Below, piece by piece: positions 34,916 to 43,899 of a DNA stretch of 64,000 nt; the first letter of the stretch is position 1; each line of letters opens with the position of its first letter. The notes under the pieces were generated by a model. It searched no databases. It had not been told where the DNA came from and saw only the letters and a program-made list of their open reading frames with translations. The stretch comes from Cylindrospermum sp. NIES-4074. Its GTDB lineage: Bacteria > Cyanobacteriota > Cyanobacteriia > Cyanobacteriales > Nostocaceae. Both the position numbers and the translations under genes were made by a program. The stretch covers positions 3,125,484-3,189,483 of the forward strand of contig AP018269.1 in NCBI GenBank assembly GCA_003994795.1, read 5' to 3'.

Positions 34916-36358
34916 ATGGCTAAAAATAAAGACAGTATTTATCGTCAGGAATCATTAGAGCGCTTATCATCTCCAGAAAGACTAGATCAGCTAATGCAGG
35001 TGATCAGCCCAAAGGATTGGATACCTTTAGTAACTTTGGGGAGTTTGGTAATGATTGGGTTAGGTTGGAGTATTTTTGGACGTATCCCTATCACAGTAGC
35101 GGGTAAGGGCGTGCTCATTCAACCACATCGAGTTGTTGCTTTTGAGTCCCCAATATCAGGACAATTGAAAAATCTGAATGTTAAAACTGGTGAATGTATT
35201 GAAAAAGGATATGTACTAGCAACAATTGACCCAAAGGAACTAAAGCAGCAATTACAGTTGCAGCGGTCAAAATTTGCACAATTGCAGACCCAAGAGCAGT
35301 ATATAAAATTAATAAGGGAGCAACGCACTGGAACAGAAATAGCCTCAATTGCTTCTGCTAAAGCTAGTTTTATTCGGCGCTTGCGGGATACTCAAACTTT
35401 AACGCCTGAATTTTATGAAAAAGGCTTAAATGCAATTCGAGAACAACGAATTAGTTTACAAAAACGCTTAAGTGATGCTGTAACTCTTGCACCTGTATTG
35501 AAAGATAGATTCCAAAAACGCCAAGAACTCTTGGAGGCTGGTGCAATTGCTAAAGATACAGTTTTACAAGCGGAGCAAGAATATAGACAAGGATTGCAAA
35601 CTGTATATGATATCAGAGCGCAACTGAAGAATTTAGATGTCAGCGAAACAGAAGCGCAACAAAGATATTTGCAAAATCTTAGTTCTGTAGGTGAACTGCA
35701 AGCTCAATTAAAAGACTTGGAAACTAAAAGCAAAAGTTTAGAGCAAGAAAATTTGGAAGCTTTAAATAATAGAGTTAATCAAATTGAGGAAGTTAAGCGT
35801 GCGATCGCACAATTAGAAAGACAAGTAGCAGAAAATAGCCAAATTGTCAGTGTCGCCAGTGGATGTGTATTAGAAGTAACAGTTGTAGAAGGCCAAATCC
35901 TTAGCCCTGGTTCTCATATTGGCACAATCAACACCAATGGAAAAAACACCTCAACGGTTGCAGTCTCCTACTTCAACATCAAGGATGGTAAGCAGATTAA
36001 ACCAGGAATGAAAGTGCAAATTACCCCCGACACTGTAAAACGAGAACGCTTTGGTGGCATTGTTGGCAAAATTACTACGGTATCAACCTTACCAGTGACT
36101 AAAGAAGGAGCAAATTCTGTAGTAGGTAATCCTGACTTAGTGGCAAAACTCATGCCGAGTGGAGGAGGAGAAATTGAGGTGCGTGCAGAAATGACAATAG
36201 ATCCATCTACGTTTAGTGGTTATCGGTGGTCTTCTTCTCAGGGGCCAGAACTAAAAATCTCTGCCGGCACAACTACAACTGTTCGCGTCAAAGTTGAAGA
36301 GATAGCACCGATTACCTATGTCTTGCCAATCTTACGAGAATTTACTGGTGTTAATTAA
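34916..36358 (+). CDS. HlyD-type adaptor of NHLM peptide exporter
   Basis: A 480-residue membrane-fusion protein that links an inner-membrane ABC exporter to the outside. One membrane helix near 40-58 (WIPLVTLGSLVMIGLGWSIF), a biotinyl-lipoyl-like half (VVAFESPISGQLKNLNVKTG), a long Glu/Gln-rich coiled coil (about 105-300), the second lipoyl half (SVASGCVLEVTVVEGQILSP) and a beta-barrel C-terminus. An RBS (TTAGGAGA) precedes the ATG. It lies between the cNMP-fold gene and the C39-ABC gene with gaps of 26 and 23 bases, so it is one operon. Confidence 0.9.
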   Translation: MAKNKDSIYRQESLERLSSPERLDQLMQVISPKDWIPLVTLGSLVMIGLGWSIFGRIPITVAGKGVLIQPHRVVAFESPISGQLKNLNVKTGECIEKGYVLATIDPKELKQQLQLQRSKFAQLQTQEQYIKLIREQRTGTEIASIASAKASFIRRLRDTQTLTPEFYEKGLNAIREQRISLQKRLSDAVTLAPVLKDRFQKRQELLEAGAIAKDTVLQAEQEYRQGLQTVYDIRAQLKNLDVSETEAQQRYLQNLSSVGELQAQLKDLETKSKSLEQENLEALNNRVNQIEEVKRAIAQLERQVAENSQIVSVASGCVLEVTVVEGQILSPGSHIGTINTNGKNTSTVAVSYFNIKDGKQIKPGMKVQITPDTVKRERFGGIVGKITTVSTLPVTKEGANSVVGNPDLVAKLMPSGGGEIEVRAEMTIDPSTFSGYRWSSSQGPELKISAGTTTTVRVKVEEIAPITYVLPILREFTGVN

Positions 36359-36381
36359 ATTGGTTTCTGAGGTATGGTCTT

Positions 36382-38658
36382 GTGCAATTGATTCAGAAGT
36401 TAGTATTCTCAATTAAAAACCTCAATTTCTTTACGAAAAAAGCATCACTATCAGATATTGGCAAAGAAGAAGCTAAAACACCTGCTCGTGTGAAAACTCC
36501 CACTTTACTGCAAATGGAAGCTGTGGAATGTGGAGCAGCAGCTTTAGGGATTATTTTAGCCTATTATCGACGAATTTTGCCCCTAGCAGAACTCCGCCAA
36601 AACTGTGGCGTTTCTCGTGATGGTAGCAAAGCTTCTAATATTATTAAAGCCGCCAGAAACTATGGAATGCAGGCAAAAGGCTTTAAAAAACAATTGGCGC
36701 AATTGCAAAAACTTCGCCCTCCATACATTGTCTTTTGGAACTTTAATCATTTCGTTGTGGTGGAAGGATTTAAAAAAGATTGGGTTTATCTAAACGACCC
36801 TGCGACAGGGCAAAGAAGAGTATCGCTTCAGGAATTTGACGAAGCTTATACAGGTGTTGTCTTGGTGATGGCACCAGGGACAGAATTCAAAACAGGAGGA
36901 CGTAAACCTAACCTAATTTTGTCACTTCTTGACCGTTTGCGAGGTTCTGTCGATGCAATTCTTTATTGTGTTCTTGCCGGATTTTTTCTTGTAATTCCGG
37001 GATTGGTTTTACCAGTATTTAACCAGATTTTCGTTGATACTATTCTGGTGGAAAATCGTCTAGACTGGGTGCGTCCACTAATCTTAGGTATGTCAATTAC
37101 TGTATTAATACAGGCATTACTAACATTATTGCAAAGGCGTTTTTTAAGAAAACTGAATATTAAGTTATCAGTCGAAATGTCAGGAAAATTTTTACATCAT
37201 GTTCTGCGGTTGCCAGTAGAGTTTTATGCCCAAAGATTTGCAGGAGAAATTAGCAATCGGGTGAAGATAAATACTAAGGTTGCTGAAGTGCTATCAGGGC
37301 AGTTAGCAAGAACTGTAATTGATACAGTTATGGTGATATTTTATGCCTTAGTTATGTTTACTTATGATGGCGTGCTTACAGGAATTGGTATCTGTTTTGC
37401 CGCAATTAATATTGTGACATTGCAGGGAATTTCTCGCTGGCGTACAGATATGTATATGCGGATGATCCAGGATCAAGGAAAAGTTGCTGGTGCAGAAATT
37501 GCTGCTCTCCAGAGTATGGAAACTCTCAAAGCATCGGCGTTAGAATCTGATTTCTTTTCCCGTTGGTCTGGTTACTATACAAAATCTCTTAATGGTCAGC
37601 AAGAATTAGGAATGACCAGTCAAATACTAGGAGCTTTACCAACAATTCTGACTAGTTTAACCTCCCTGGTAGTGTTAGTAATTGGGGGGCTGCGGGTAAT
37701 GGATGGACATCTTAGTATAGGGATGTTAGTTGCTTTTCAAAGTTTAATGAATAGCTTTCAGACTCCAGTTAATTCTTTAGTCAGTTTTGGCAACACCCTA
37801 CAGCAATTAGAAGGTGATCTCAATCGTCTGGATGATGTTTTGCAGAACAAAACTGATCCAGAGTTGGAACGTCTGAATGTAAATAGTATCAAAGCCCAAC
37901 CGCTACAAGATGCTTCATTCTTTCAACTTAAAGGATATGTCGAATTAAAAAATGTCACATTTGGCTATTCACGGGTAGATACGCCTTTAATTAAAGACCT
38001 GAGTTTTCATCTTAAACCAGGTCAGCGGGTAGCGCTTGTAGGAGGTAGTGGTTCTGGTAAGTCAACAGTTGCTAAATTAGTCACTGGACTTTATCAACCT
38101 TGGTCAGGAGAGATTCTTTTTGATGGTATTCCTAGAGAGCAAATCTCCAAGGCAATACTATCTAATTCACTCTCAATGGTAGAGCAAGAAATCTTTCTGT
38201 ATGGCGGCAGCATCCGAGATAATTTGACTTTGTGGGATGACACAATATCCAATTCTCAATTAGTACGAGCTTGCAGTGATGCGGCAATTCATGAAGTTGT
38301 TCTAGCTTTACCTGGAGGTTACGAGGGAGAATTACTTGAAGGTGCTGTTAATTTAAGTGGGGGACAGCGCCAACGCCTAGAAATTGCCCGTGCTTTAGTC
38401 AATGATCCAGCAATTCTGGTCATGGATGAAGCGACCAGCGCCTTAGATGCTGAGACAGAAAAAATTATTAATAATAATTTGCGCCGTCGGGGCTGTTCTT
38501 GCATCATTGTGGCACACCGTTTAAGTACCATTCGAGACTGTGATGAAATCATTGTTTTAGAACAAGGTGAAGTTGTCCAACGTGGTAGCCATAAAGAGTT
38601 GTCACAAATGGAAGGGGCTTATAGGCGCTTGATTCAATTAGAAAAAGCAAATGTTTAG
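36382..38658 (+). CDS. NHLM-type peptide exporter, C39 peptidase/ABC (ABC1)
   Basis: A 758-residue protein starting with GTG. Residues about 35-165: C39 peptidase with catalytic Cys50 (MEAVECGAAALG), His123 (FNHFVVVEG) and Asp139 (LNDPATG), expected to cut leader peptides after a double glycine. Residues about 190-480: six membrane helices. Residues about 515-758: ATPase with Walker A GGSGSGKST near 553, LSGGQRQR near 657, Walker B ILVMDE and an H-loop His. All key residues are present. It should export and mature a small peptide together with ABC2 (27414) and the HlyD protein. I found no precursor with a GG leader in the window. Confidence 0.92.
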   Translation: MQLIQKLVFSIKNLNFFTKKASLSDIGKEEAKTPARVKTPTLLQMEAVECGAAALGIILAYYRRILPLAELRQNCGVSRDGSKASNIIKAARNYGMQAKGFKKQLAQLQKLRPPYIVFWNFNHFVVVEGFKKDWVYLNDPATGQRRVSLQEFDEAYTGVVLVMAPGTEFKTGGRKPNLILSLLDRLRGSVDAILYCVLAGFFLVIPGLVLPVFNQIFVDTILVENRLDWVRPLILGMSITVLIQALLTLLQRRFLRKLNIKLSVEMSGKFLHHVLRLPVEFYAQRFAGEISNRVKINTKVAEVLSGQLARTVIDTVMVIFYALVMFTYDGVLTGIGICFAAINIVTLQGISRWRTDMYMRMIQDQGKVAGAEIAALQSMETLKASALESDFFSRWSGYYTKSLNGQQELGMTSQILGALPTILTSLTSLVVLVIGGLRVMDGHLSIGMLVAFQSLMNSFQTPVNSLVSFGNTLQQLEGDLNRLDDVLQNKTDPELERLNVNSIKAQPLQDASFFQLKGYVELKNVTFGYSRVDTPLIKDLSFHLKPGQRVALVGGSGSGKSTVAKLVTGLYQPWSGEILFDGIPREQISKAILSNSLSMVEQEIFLYGGSIRDNLTLWDDTISNSQLVRACSDAAIHEVVLALPGGYEGELLEGAVNLSGGQRQRLEIARALVNDPAILVMDEATSALDAETEKIINNNLRRRGCSCIIVAHRLSTIRDCDEIIVLEQGEVVQRGSHKELSQMEGAYRRLIQLEKANV

Positions 38659-38728
38659 TAAGAAAACTCTCCGAAAACTTTTGCCATTTCTGAAATCTAG
38701 AGCTTTTGTATAGTTTGCGATCGCCTTT

Positions 38729-38891
38729 AGAGGATGTTTGAAAAGTTTTTGGTGATATATTAAGCACCAGCAGATCCCCCCAACCCACGCCAGTTCGCAC
38801 AACGGGACGGCACTTCCTTCAAGTCGGGCATTGCCCCGCCCAACGGAGTGCCTTGGGAACCCCCGCAAGCGACTGGCTCCCCTTAAAAAGG
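38729..38891. mobile_element. Element A copy, interrupted
   Basis: It starts AGAGGATGTTTGAAAAG and TTGGTGATATATTAAG, continues with CAGATCCCCCCAACCC and a nested GGAGTGCCTTGGGAACCCCC-type repeat, and reaches CTCCCCTTAAAAAGG. It is then cut off at 38892 by the left end of an IS remnant. No gene in 38659-38950. Confidence 0.65.
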
Positions 38892-39150
38892 CAGGGCTGT
38901 TTCATTCCCTAAAACAGGTAAAATTGCAAGTGTTGAGGGGATAAAAAATCATGGCTGCAAATCTGATTGAACAACTGCGTCAAGTCGACGACTTTAGAAC
39001 TTTAGATGGGCGAAGACACCGACTATGGTTGGTATTAATGTTTGTAATAATGGGCACAATGAGTGGATATGTCGGGTATCGTGCATGGGGAGATTTCGTT
39101 AAACGGCATCGTCGAGTGTTGATCAAGACGTTTGAAATCCAATCATCGTG
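38892..39150 (+). mobile_element. ISAs1-family insertion sequence remnant
   Basis: CAGGGCTGTTTCATTCCC at 38892 looks like an ISAs1-type left end. The frame from 38951 encodes MAANLIEQLRQVDDFRTLDG followed by a membrane-like stretch and RAWGDFVKRHRRVLIKTFEI. This is the N-terminal region of ISAs1 (H-repeat) transposases, which act on their own IS ends. Homology stops near 39145 and the DDE catalytic part is absent. It is joined directly to the truncated 3' end of the ATPase gene on the minus strand. Confidence 0.75.
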
Positions 39151-39695
39151 GTGTTCCTTTTCGTCCTGGTAGTGATTTCACCAATTCCCACAGAGAGAGA
39201 AAACTTTTGTCCCTCAGCGGTAGCACCAACGTCACCAATAGGCGTTTTCACTTTCAACCCAGTGACATCGGAGTTGAGGACATTCCAAGCACCTTGAAGT
39301 AATTCATTCAACTTGTTGGGTTGCTCAAGGGGAATCTGGTCTAGACTTTGACTAATACGGCGTGCGATCGCTAAAAGCACATCTGCAATATCCACATCAG
39401 TCATTTCCAAATCTTCGCTAGACTCAAAATAGACCACATGAAAGGCGATCGCTTCCAGTTCCATCTGCAACCGTAACAGTTCCGTCGATTTACCACAACC
39501 AATATGCCCAGTAAATAAAGTGCAAGTAGGTTCATTTGGCTGAAGAATGGTAATTTTCTGCTTTAACCTGCCGATAATATCCCCACCCCGCACCGCAGAA
39601 AAATCAATATAATACTTGCCATCTGACCCGTTATTGACGAACAGAGTCCGGCTGGGGTCAGTGGCTTGATAAAATTTCAGTAAATCTATCGTCAT
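39123..39695 (-). pseudogene. P-loop ATPase, 3' truncated by IS remnant
   Basis: Encodes about 180 native residues: LLKFYQATDPSRTLFVNN at the start, Walker A GHIGCGKST near residue 66, and ESSEDLEMTDVDIADVLLAI. The last residues (about from TTMIGFQTS) come from IS sequence on the opposite strand. The nucleotide-binding part lacks an obvious complete Walker B to arginine-finger region, so the protein is probably not functional. It resembles cyanobacterial AAA-type ATPases found near CHAT genes. It is divergent from the EACC1 gene. Confidence 0.7.
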
Positions 39696-39926
39696 AAAGC
39701 TAGTTCTATAATTATCCCCTCTGCCCTAGATATCCGAAAAGGCATAATAAATTATACAACTAACCCTTTTATAACGGTTCCTGGTCTGCTGAAGTACGAA
39801 TTTATCTGTGTTTATCTGTGTTTATCTGTGGTTAATTACTTCTTAGAGTACCTAACTGGGTCGAGAAACTGTATTGCCTTATCCCCTCCCTTACAATGAA
39901 TCTGTATAAAATTACAGGTGGGATTC

Positions 39927-40250
39927 ATGGCAGAGATTCAAATTGGGATTGAGGGAGAAACTGCACCAGCAGCAGCAGCAGCCTTACTGCAAATACCCGG
40001 AATATCGGGAAGTTACGAAGCACCAGAGCAAAAAGAAGGGACATTAGCAGCGATCGCCACTATTATCGGTATAGTTGGCGGTGCAATCGCGATCGCAGAG
40101 CAAATCCGCAAATGGTATCAAGAATGGGAAAAAGCACATCCAGCACAGCGATTTGATGTCGTGATCTTTGACCCCAACACTGGTAGCAGAGTCTTACTCA
40201 AAGCCGCTACCATTGAAGAGATTGCAGAAATCCTCAAAACCCTGGACTAA
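39927..40250 (+). CDS. EACC1 (effector-associated constant component) protein
   Basis: The start is the ATG at 39927 (AGGTGGG 6 bases upstream; the GTG at 39918 is in frame but poorly spaced), giving 107 residues. Layout: short strand region (AEIQIGIEGE), a Gly/Ala/Ile membrane-like helix (AAIATIIGIVGGAIAIAEQI), a basic/aromatic patch RKWYQEWEKAHP and a C-terminal alpha/beta part (FDVVIFDPNTGSRVLLKAAT). This fits the EACC1 family described next to effector genes in bacterial conflict systems. It ends 4 bases before the CHAT-NB-ARC-TPR gene, so the two are co-transcribed and probably coupled. Confidence 0.75.
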   Translation: MAEIQIGIEGETAPAAAAALLQIPGISGSYEAPEQKEGTLAAIATIIGIVGGAIAIAEQIRKWYQEWEKAHPAQRFDVVIFDPNTGSRVLLKAATIEEIAEILKTLD

Positions 40251-40254
40251 CAGC

Positions 40255-43200
40255 GTGCAAACCATCCACATCCAACTTAGGGAAACGCAGCAGTCAACCG
40301 TAGAATTACGGTATTTGCTTCCTCAACAAAAACATTATGAATCTCGGACTCTGCAATTGGCAGAAATTGCCGAATTGTTGCAGTTAGGAGAACAGGATTA
40401 TTATCAATCACTGCCTTATTTACCGAGAATTGGCAAGCAGTTATTTTTCTGGTTGGATGGGGATGGACGCTGGCTGAGTCGCGCAATTGAGCAATGTCGC
40501 GCTGGGTTAGTCGTGGCAATTAATACAGGAGAGAAGCTTGCACATCTGCCTTGGGAAGTCTTGCATGATGGCAAAGAATTCTTAGTTAACAAACGTCATC
40601 CCGTAGTTGTGCCTGTGCGGTGGCTGGAGAAAGAAACAGCAGCTTTTGCAGTAGAAACGCGGCATTTGCGTGTGTTATTTATGGCGACTGACCCGGAAGA
40701 AGTGCAGCCAAAGTTAGACTTTGAACAGGAAGAAGCGCGAATTTTGGCAGATACTCAAGATATAGCTTTAGAGTTGCGGGTAGAAGAAAGCGGTTGTACT
40801 CAGGAGTTGGGGAAGGTTTGGAGTCGGTATATTGATACTTTCGATGTGTTTCACCTGACTGGACACGCTGCCATTACGAGTGCAGCACCGCATACACCAT
40901 ACTTTATCACCGAAACAGAAACGGGAAAACACCACGAAACCACAGCCGCAGAGTTAGCGGAAGTGTTGCAATTTCGCTTTCCCAAATTGGTATTTTTATC
41001 TGGTTGTCGCACTGGAGAAGCCGCTGATAAAGGTGCAGTTCCTTCAATGGCACAAGCGTTAATTGAGCAAGGGGCTAGCGCTGTGTTAAGCTGGGGTCGT
41101 CCGGTGCGGGAGAAGACAGCGACGGCGACAGCTGCCCATCTTTACGGGAAACTGGCAGAAGGGTATCAGTTAACAGAAGCTTTAGCCAGCACCTATCAAA
41201 AATTGTTTAAACAGAAATTTCCTGACTGGCACTTGCTACGGTTATATGTGCGGGGAGAATGTCCAGGTGCGTTTGTGAAACCTTCAGGGGATGTACCTTG
41301 GTTCCCTGCTGAACCGGCTTATGAACTATTTTTAGATGAACAAACGCGACTGGTGCGGGTTGCGACACCTGGGGAGTTTGTGGGGAGAAGACGGAATTTG
41401 CAACGTTGTTTAAAAGCACTCCGCACAGCGACAAATTTAGGGGTGCTAATTCATGGTATTGGGGGGGTGGGAAAGAGTACCATCACAGCGCGACTGTTGG
41501 AACGGTTAACTGGGTATGACAGGATAGTGATTTATCGAGAGTTAGATGAGGATAAGCTGTTAAAGGTTCTGGCGGAACAATGTACATCAGAACAGGGACA
41601 AGATATCCTCAATGGTAAGTTACCGTTGATGCAGCGTTTAACTAAGTTTTTTCAAGCTGGACTAAATCGGAAAGCACAGCGTTTTGTGTTTGTGTTGGAT
41701 GACTTTGAGGCGAATTTAGAGTTTTTACCGAATGTAGAAATATTGAATGCAACGCTTTCACATCAAAATGCAACGCCTCAAAATCAGAATGCAACGCCTT
41801 CACATCAAAACGCAACGCCTCAAAATCAGAATGCAACACCTTCACGTCAAAATGCAACACCTCAAAATAGGAATGCAGCGCCTTTACAACCTGGTGCATT
41901 ACTCAAACCTGGCGTTGTGGAAGTTTTAATGGCATTGTTGAAAGCAATTCAAAATTCTCGACTTCCCCATCGAGTAATTATTACCTCTCGTTATGAATTT
42001 CGACTGCCAGAATTAAATCATCGCCTCTACTCGGAACCTTTAGCGGCGTTGCAGGATGCAGATTTAGTTAAAAAGTATAATCGGCTGGAGGCGTTTAATG
42101 GTAATTTGGCAATTGATGAGCAATTGCAGGAAAGCGCGAAAAAAGCAGCAGATGGAAATCCCCGATTGTTAGAATGGTTAAATCAAATTTTGCAAGACTC
42201 TATTCTGCAAGCAGCAACAGAAGTTGAGGAGATTTTGCAAAAGATGAGGGAAGCGGAAGACAAGTTCCGTGAGCAGATTTTGGCAGAAGAATTGTTAAAA
42301 CTGCAAAGTGCAGCTTTGCGAAAGATGCTAGGGAAGTTGTTGGTGTATGAGTTACCTGTTCCCCTCGCGGCGATTTCTCCAGTGTGTGCAGATATTCCTC
42401 ATTGGGAAAGTCATCTAGAACGCGCTGCGAGTTTGGGTTTGGTGGAAGTGACTTTGATTAACAGCAATGGGGGAGAGAGACTATATCGAGTTCCCCGCAT
42501 TCTCGAACCCTTGCTAGAATTTCCAGCCAATGACAAAGGAGAAGAGTTATATCAGCAAGCTACACAAGTTTTGTATCGTCTGTGGTGGGATGAAGCAAAA
42601 ACTGCAACAGAAGCGCAAAAGTTAGAAATTCATCGTTTAGCGTTGTTGGGGAAGATTGATGAAATTGCAGCGCAAATGGCAGAGAATTTAGCAGAAAACT
42701 GGTATAATCAAAGTCGATTTCGGGAAGCAGTGCATCTTTGCAAATCAACTTTAGAAATTACTCAAGACTATCGTGTTTTACATCGGTTAGCTTTTTCTAA
42801 AGAACCGCTAGGTGAAGTTGAACAAGCACAGCAAAATTATCAACAAGCTTTAGAACTTTGTCCAGAAACGGATGAAACAGAAAAAGCTGCAATTATTCAT
42901 AACTTAGCTATTACTTACGCCAATCGGGGGGATGTGGATCAGGCGATCGCACTCTACAATCAAGTTCTTGAAATTGATGAACGCATTGATAATGTCCAAG
43001 GGAAAGCCGCGACTTTGCACTGTCTGGGAATAATCTACGCCGATAGAGGGGAAGTGGATCAGGCGATCGCACTTTACAATCAGTCTTTAGAACTGTGGGA
43101 ACGCATTGGTGATGTCCAAGGGAAAGCAGGGACTTTGCACGAACTGGGATTTATCTACGCCAATCGGGGGGATGTGGATCAGGCGATCGCACTTTACAAT

Positions 43201-43899
43201 CAGTCTTTAGAACTCAAAGAACGCATTGGTAATGTCCAAGGGAAAGCCGCGACTTTGCACGAACTGGGATTTATCTACGCCAATCGGGGGGATGTGGATC
43301 AGGCGATCGCACTCTACAATCAGTCTTTAGAACTGTGGGAACGCATTGGTGATGTCCAAGGGAAAGCAGGGACTTTGCACTGTCTGGGAAATATCTACGC
43401 CGATAGGGGGGAAGTGGATCAGGCGATCGCACTTTACAATCAGTCTTTAGAACTCACTGAACGCATTGGTAATGTCCAAACGAAAGCAGTGACTTTGCAC
43501 GAACTGGGAAGAATCTACGCCGATAGAGGGGAAGTGGATCAGGCGATCGCACTTTACAATCAGTCTTTAGAACTCACTGAACGTATTGGTGATGTCCAAA
43601 CGAAAGCCGCGACTTTGCGCCAACTGGGAAGAATCTACGCCAATCGGGGAGATGTGGATCAGGCGATCGCACTTTACAATCAGTCTTTAGAACTCAAAGA
43701 ACGCATTGGTTATGTCCAAGGGAAAGCAATGACTCTGTGGTGGTTAGGAGATTTAGCAGAACAACAGGGTGAATACACAAAAGCCATATCCTATTTACAA
43801 CCAGCCTTAGAGATTTTGCAGCGCCTACAATCACCCGACGCTGAAAAAGTGAGAGTATTGCTTGCTAAAGTGCAACAAAAGACAGGTGAACAGCCATGA
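40255..43899 (+). CDS. CHAT protease-NB-ARC-TPR (STAND) protein
   Basis: The start is the GTG at 40255, 4 bases after the EACC1 stop; the upstream ATG at 40168 lies inside EACC1. About 1214 residues. Residues about 1-335: CHAT caspase-like protease with His204 (HLTGHAAI) and Cys251 (FLSGCRTGEA). Residues about 370-760: NB-ARC-type STAND NTPase with P-loop GIGGVGKST 401-409 and Walker B VLDDFE 480-485. A Asn/Gln/Thr/Pro heptad insertion at 498-545 follows Walker B. Residues about 830-1210: TPRs, seven of them 40-residue near-identical units. The expected logic is ligand sensing by TPRs, NTP-driven oligomerisation, then protease activation. Neighbours EACC1 and a nuclease support an immune/cell-death role. 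Confidence 0.9.
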   Translation: MQTIHIQLRETQQSTVELRYLLPQQKHYESRTLQLAEIAELLQLGEQDYYQSLPYLPRIGKQLFFWLDGDGRWLSRAIEQCRAGLVVAINTGEKLAHLPWEVLHDGKEFLVNKRHPVVVPVRWLEKETAAFAVETRHLRVLFMATDPEEVQPKLDFEQEEARILADTQDIALELRVEESGCTQELGKVWSRYIDTFDVFHLTGHAAITSAAPHTPYFITETETGKHHETTAAELAEVLQFRFPKLVFLSGCRTGEAADKGAVPSMAQALIEQGASAVLSWGRPVREKTATATAAHLYGKLAEGYQLTEALASTYQKLFKQKFPDWHLLRLYVRGECPGAFVKPSGDVPWFPAEPAYELFLDEQTRLVRVATPGEFVGRRRNLQRCLKALRTATNLGVLIHGIGGVGKSTITARLLERLTGYDRIVIYRELDEDKLLKVLAEQCTSEQGQDILNGKLPLMQRLTKFFQAGLNRKAQRFVFVLDDFEANLEFLPNVEILNATLSHQNATPQNQNATPSHQNATPQNQNATPSRQNATPQNRNAAPLQPGALLKPGVVEVLMALLKAIQNSRLPHRVIITSRYEFRLPELNHRLYSEPLAALQDADLVKKYNRLEAFNGNLAIDEQLQESAKKAADGNPRLLEWLNQILQDSILQAATEVEEILQKMREAEDKFREQILAEELLKLQSAALRKMLGKLLVYELPVPLAAISPVCADIPHWESHLERAASLGLVEVTLINSNGGERLYRVPRILEPLLEFPANDKGEELYQQATQVLYRLWWDEAKTATEAQKLEIHRLALLGKIDEIAAQMAENLAENWYNQSRFREAVHLCKSTLEITQDYRVLHRLAFSKEPLGEVEQAQQNYQQALELCPETDETEKAAIIHNLAITYANRGDVDQAIALYNQVLEIDERIDNVQGKAATLHCLGIIYADRGEVDQAIALYNQSLELWERIGDVQGKAGTLHELGFIYANRGDVDQAIALYNQSLELKERIGNVQGKAATLHELGFIYANRGDVDQAIALYNQSLELWERIGDVQGKAGTLHCLGNIYADRGEVDQAIALYNQSLELTERIGNVQTKAVTLHELGRIYADRGEVDQAIALYNQSLELTERIGDVQTKAATLRQLGRIYANRGDVDQAIALYNQSLELKERIGYVQGKAMTLWWLGDLAEQQGEYTKAISYLQPALEILQRLQSPDAEKVRVLLAKVQQKTGEQP
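41747..41886 (+). repeat. 21-bp minisatellite inside NB-ARC coding region
   Basis: About six 21-base units, alternating AATGCAACGCCTCAAAATCA and AATGCAACGCCTTCACATCA types, encode NATPQNQ/NATPSHQ heptapeptides. The array keeps the frame. A similar 21-base-period array, different in sequence, lies at 45051-45215. Confidence 0.9.
42901..43740 (+). repeat. Seven 120-bp tandem TPR units
   Basis: Seven units of exactly 120 bases encode 40-residue TPRs (DVDQAIALYNQSLEL). Each carries a GCGATCGC octamer at the same place. The units are nearly identical; differences cluster at a few codons (LWERIGD, LKERIGN, LTERIGN), which may be ligand-facing residues or traces of unit shuffling. Confidence 0.95.

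Noticed and set aside
38549-38868. Overlapping minus-strand frames behind the C39-ABC gene
   Set aside because: Formed by element A sequence; no gene features.
42901-43740. Regular 120-bp repeats considered as a CRISPR-like array
   Set aside because: They are in frame, encode TPRs and have no unique spacers.
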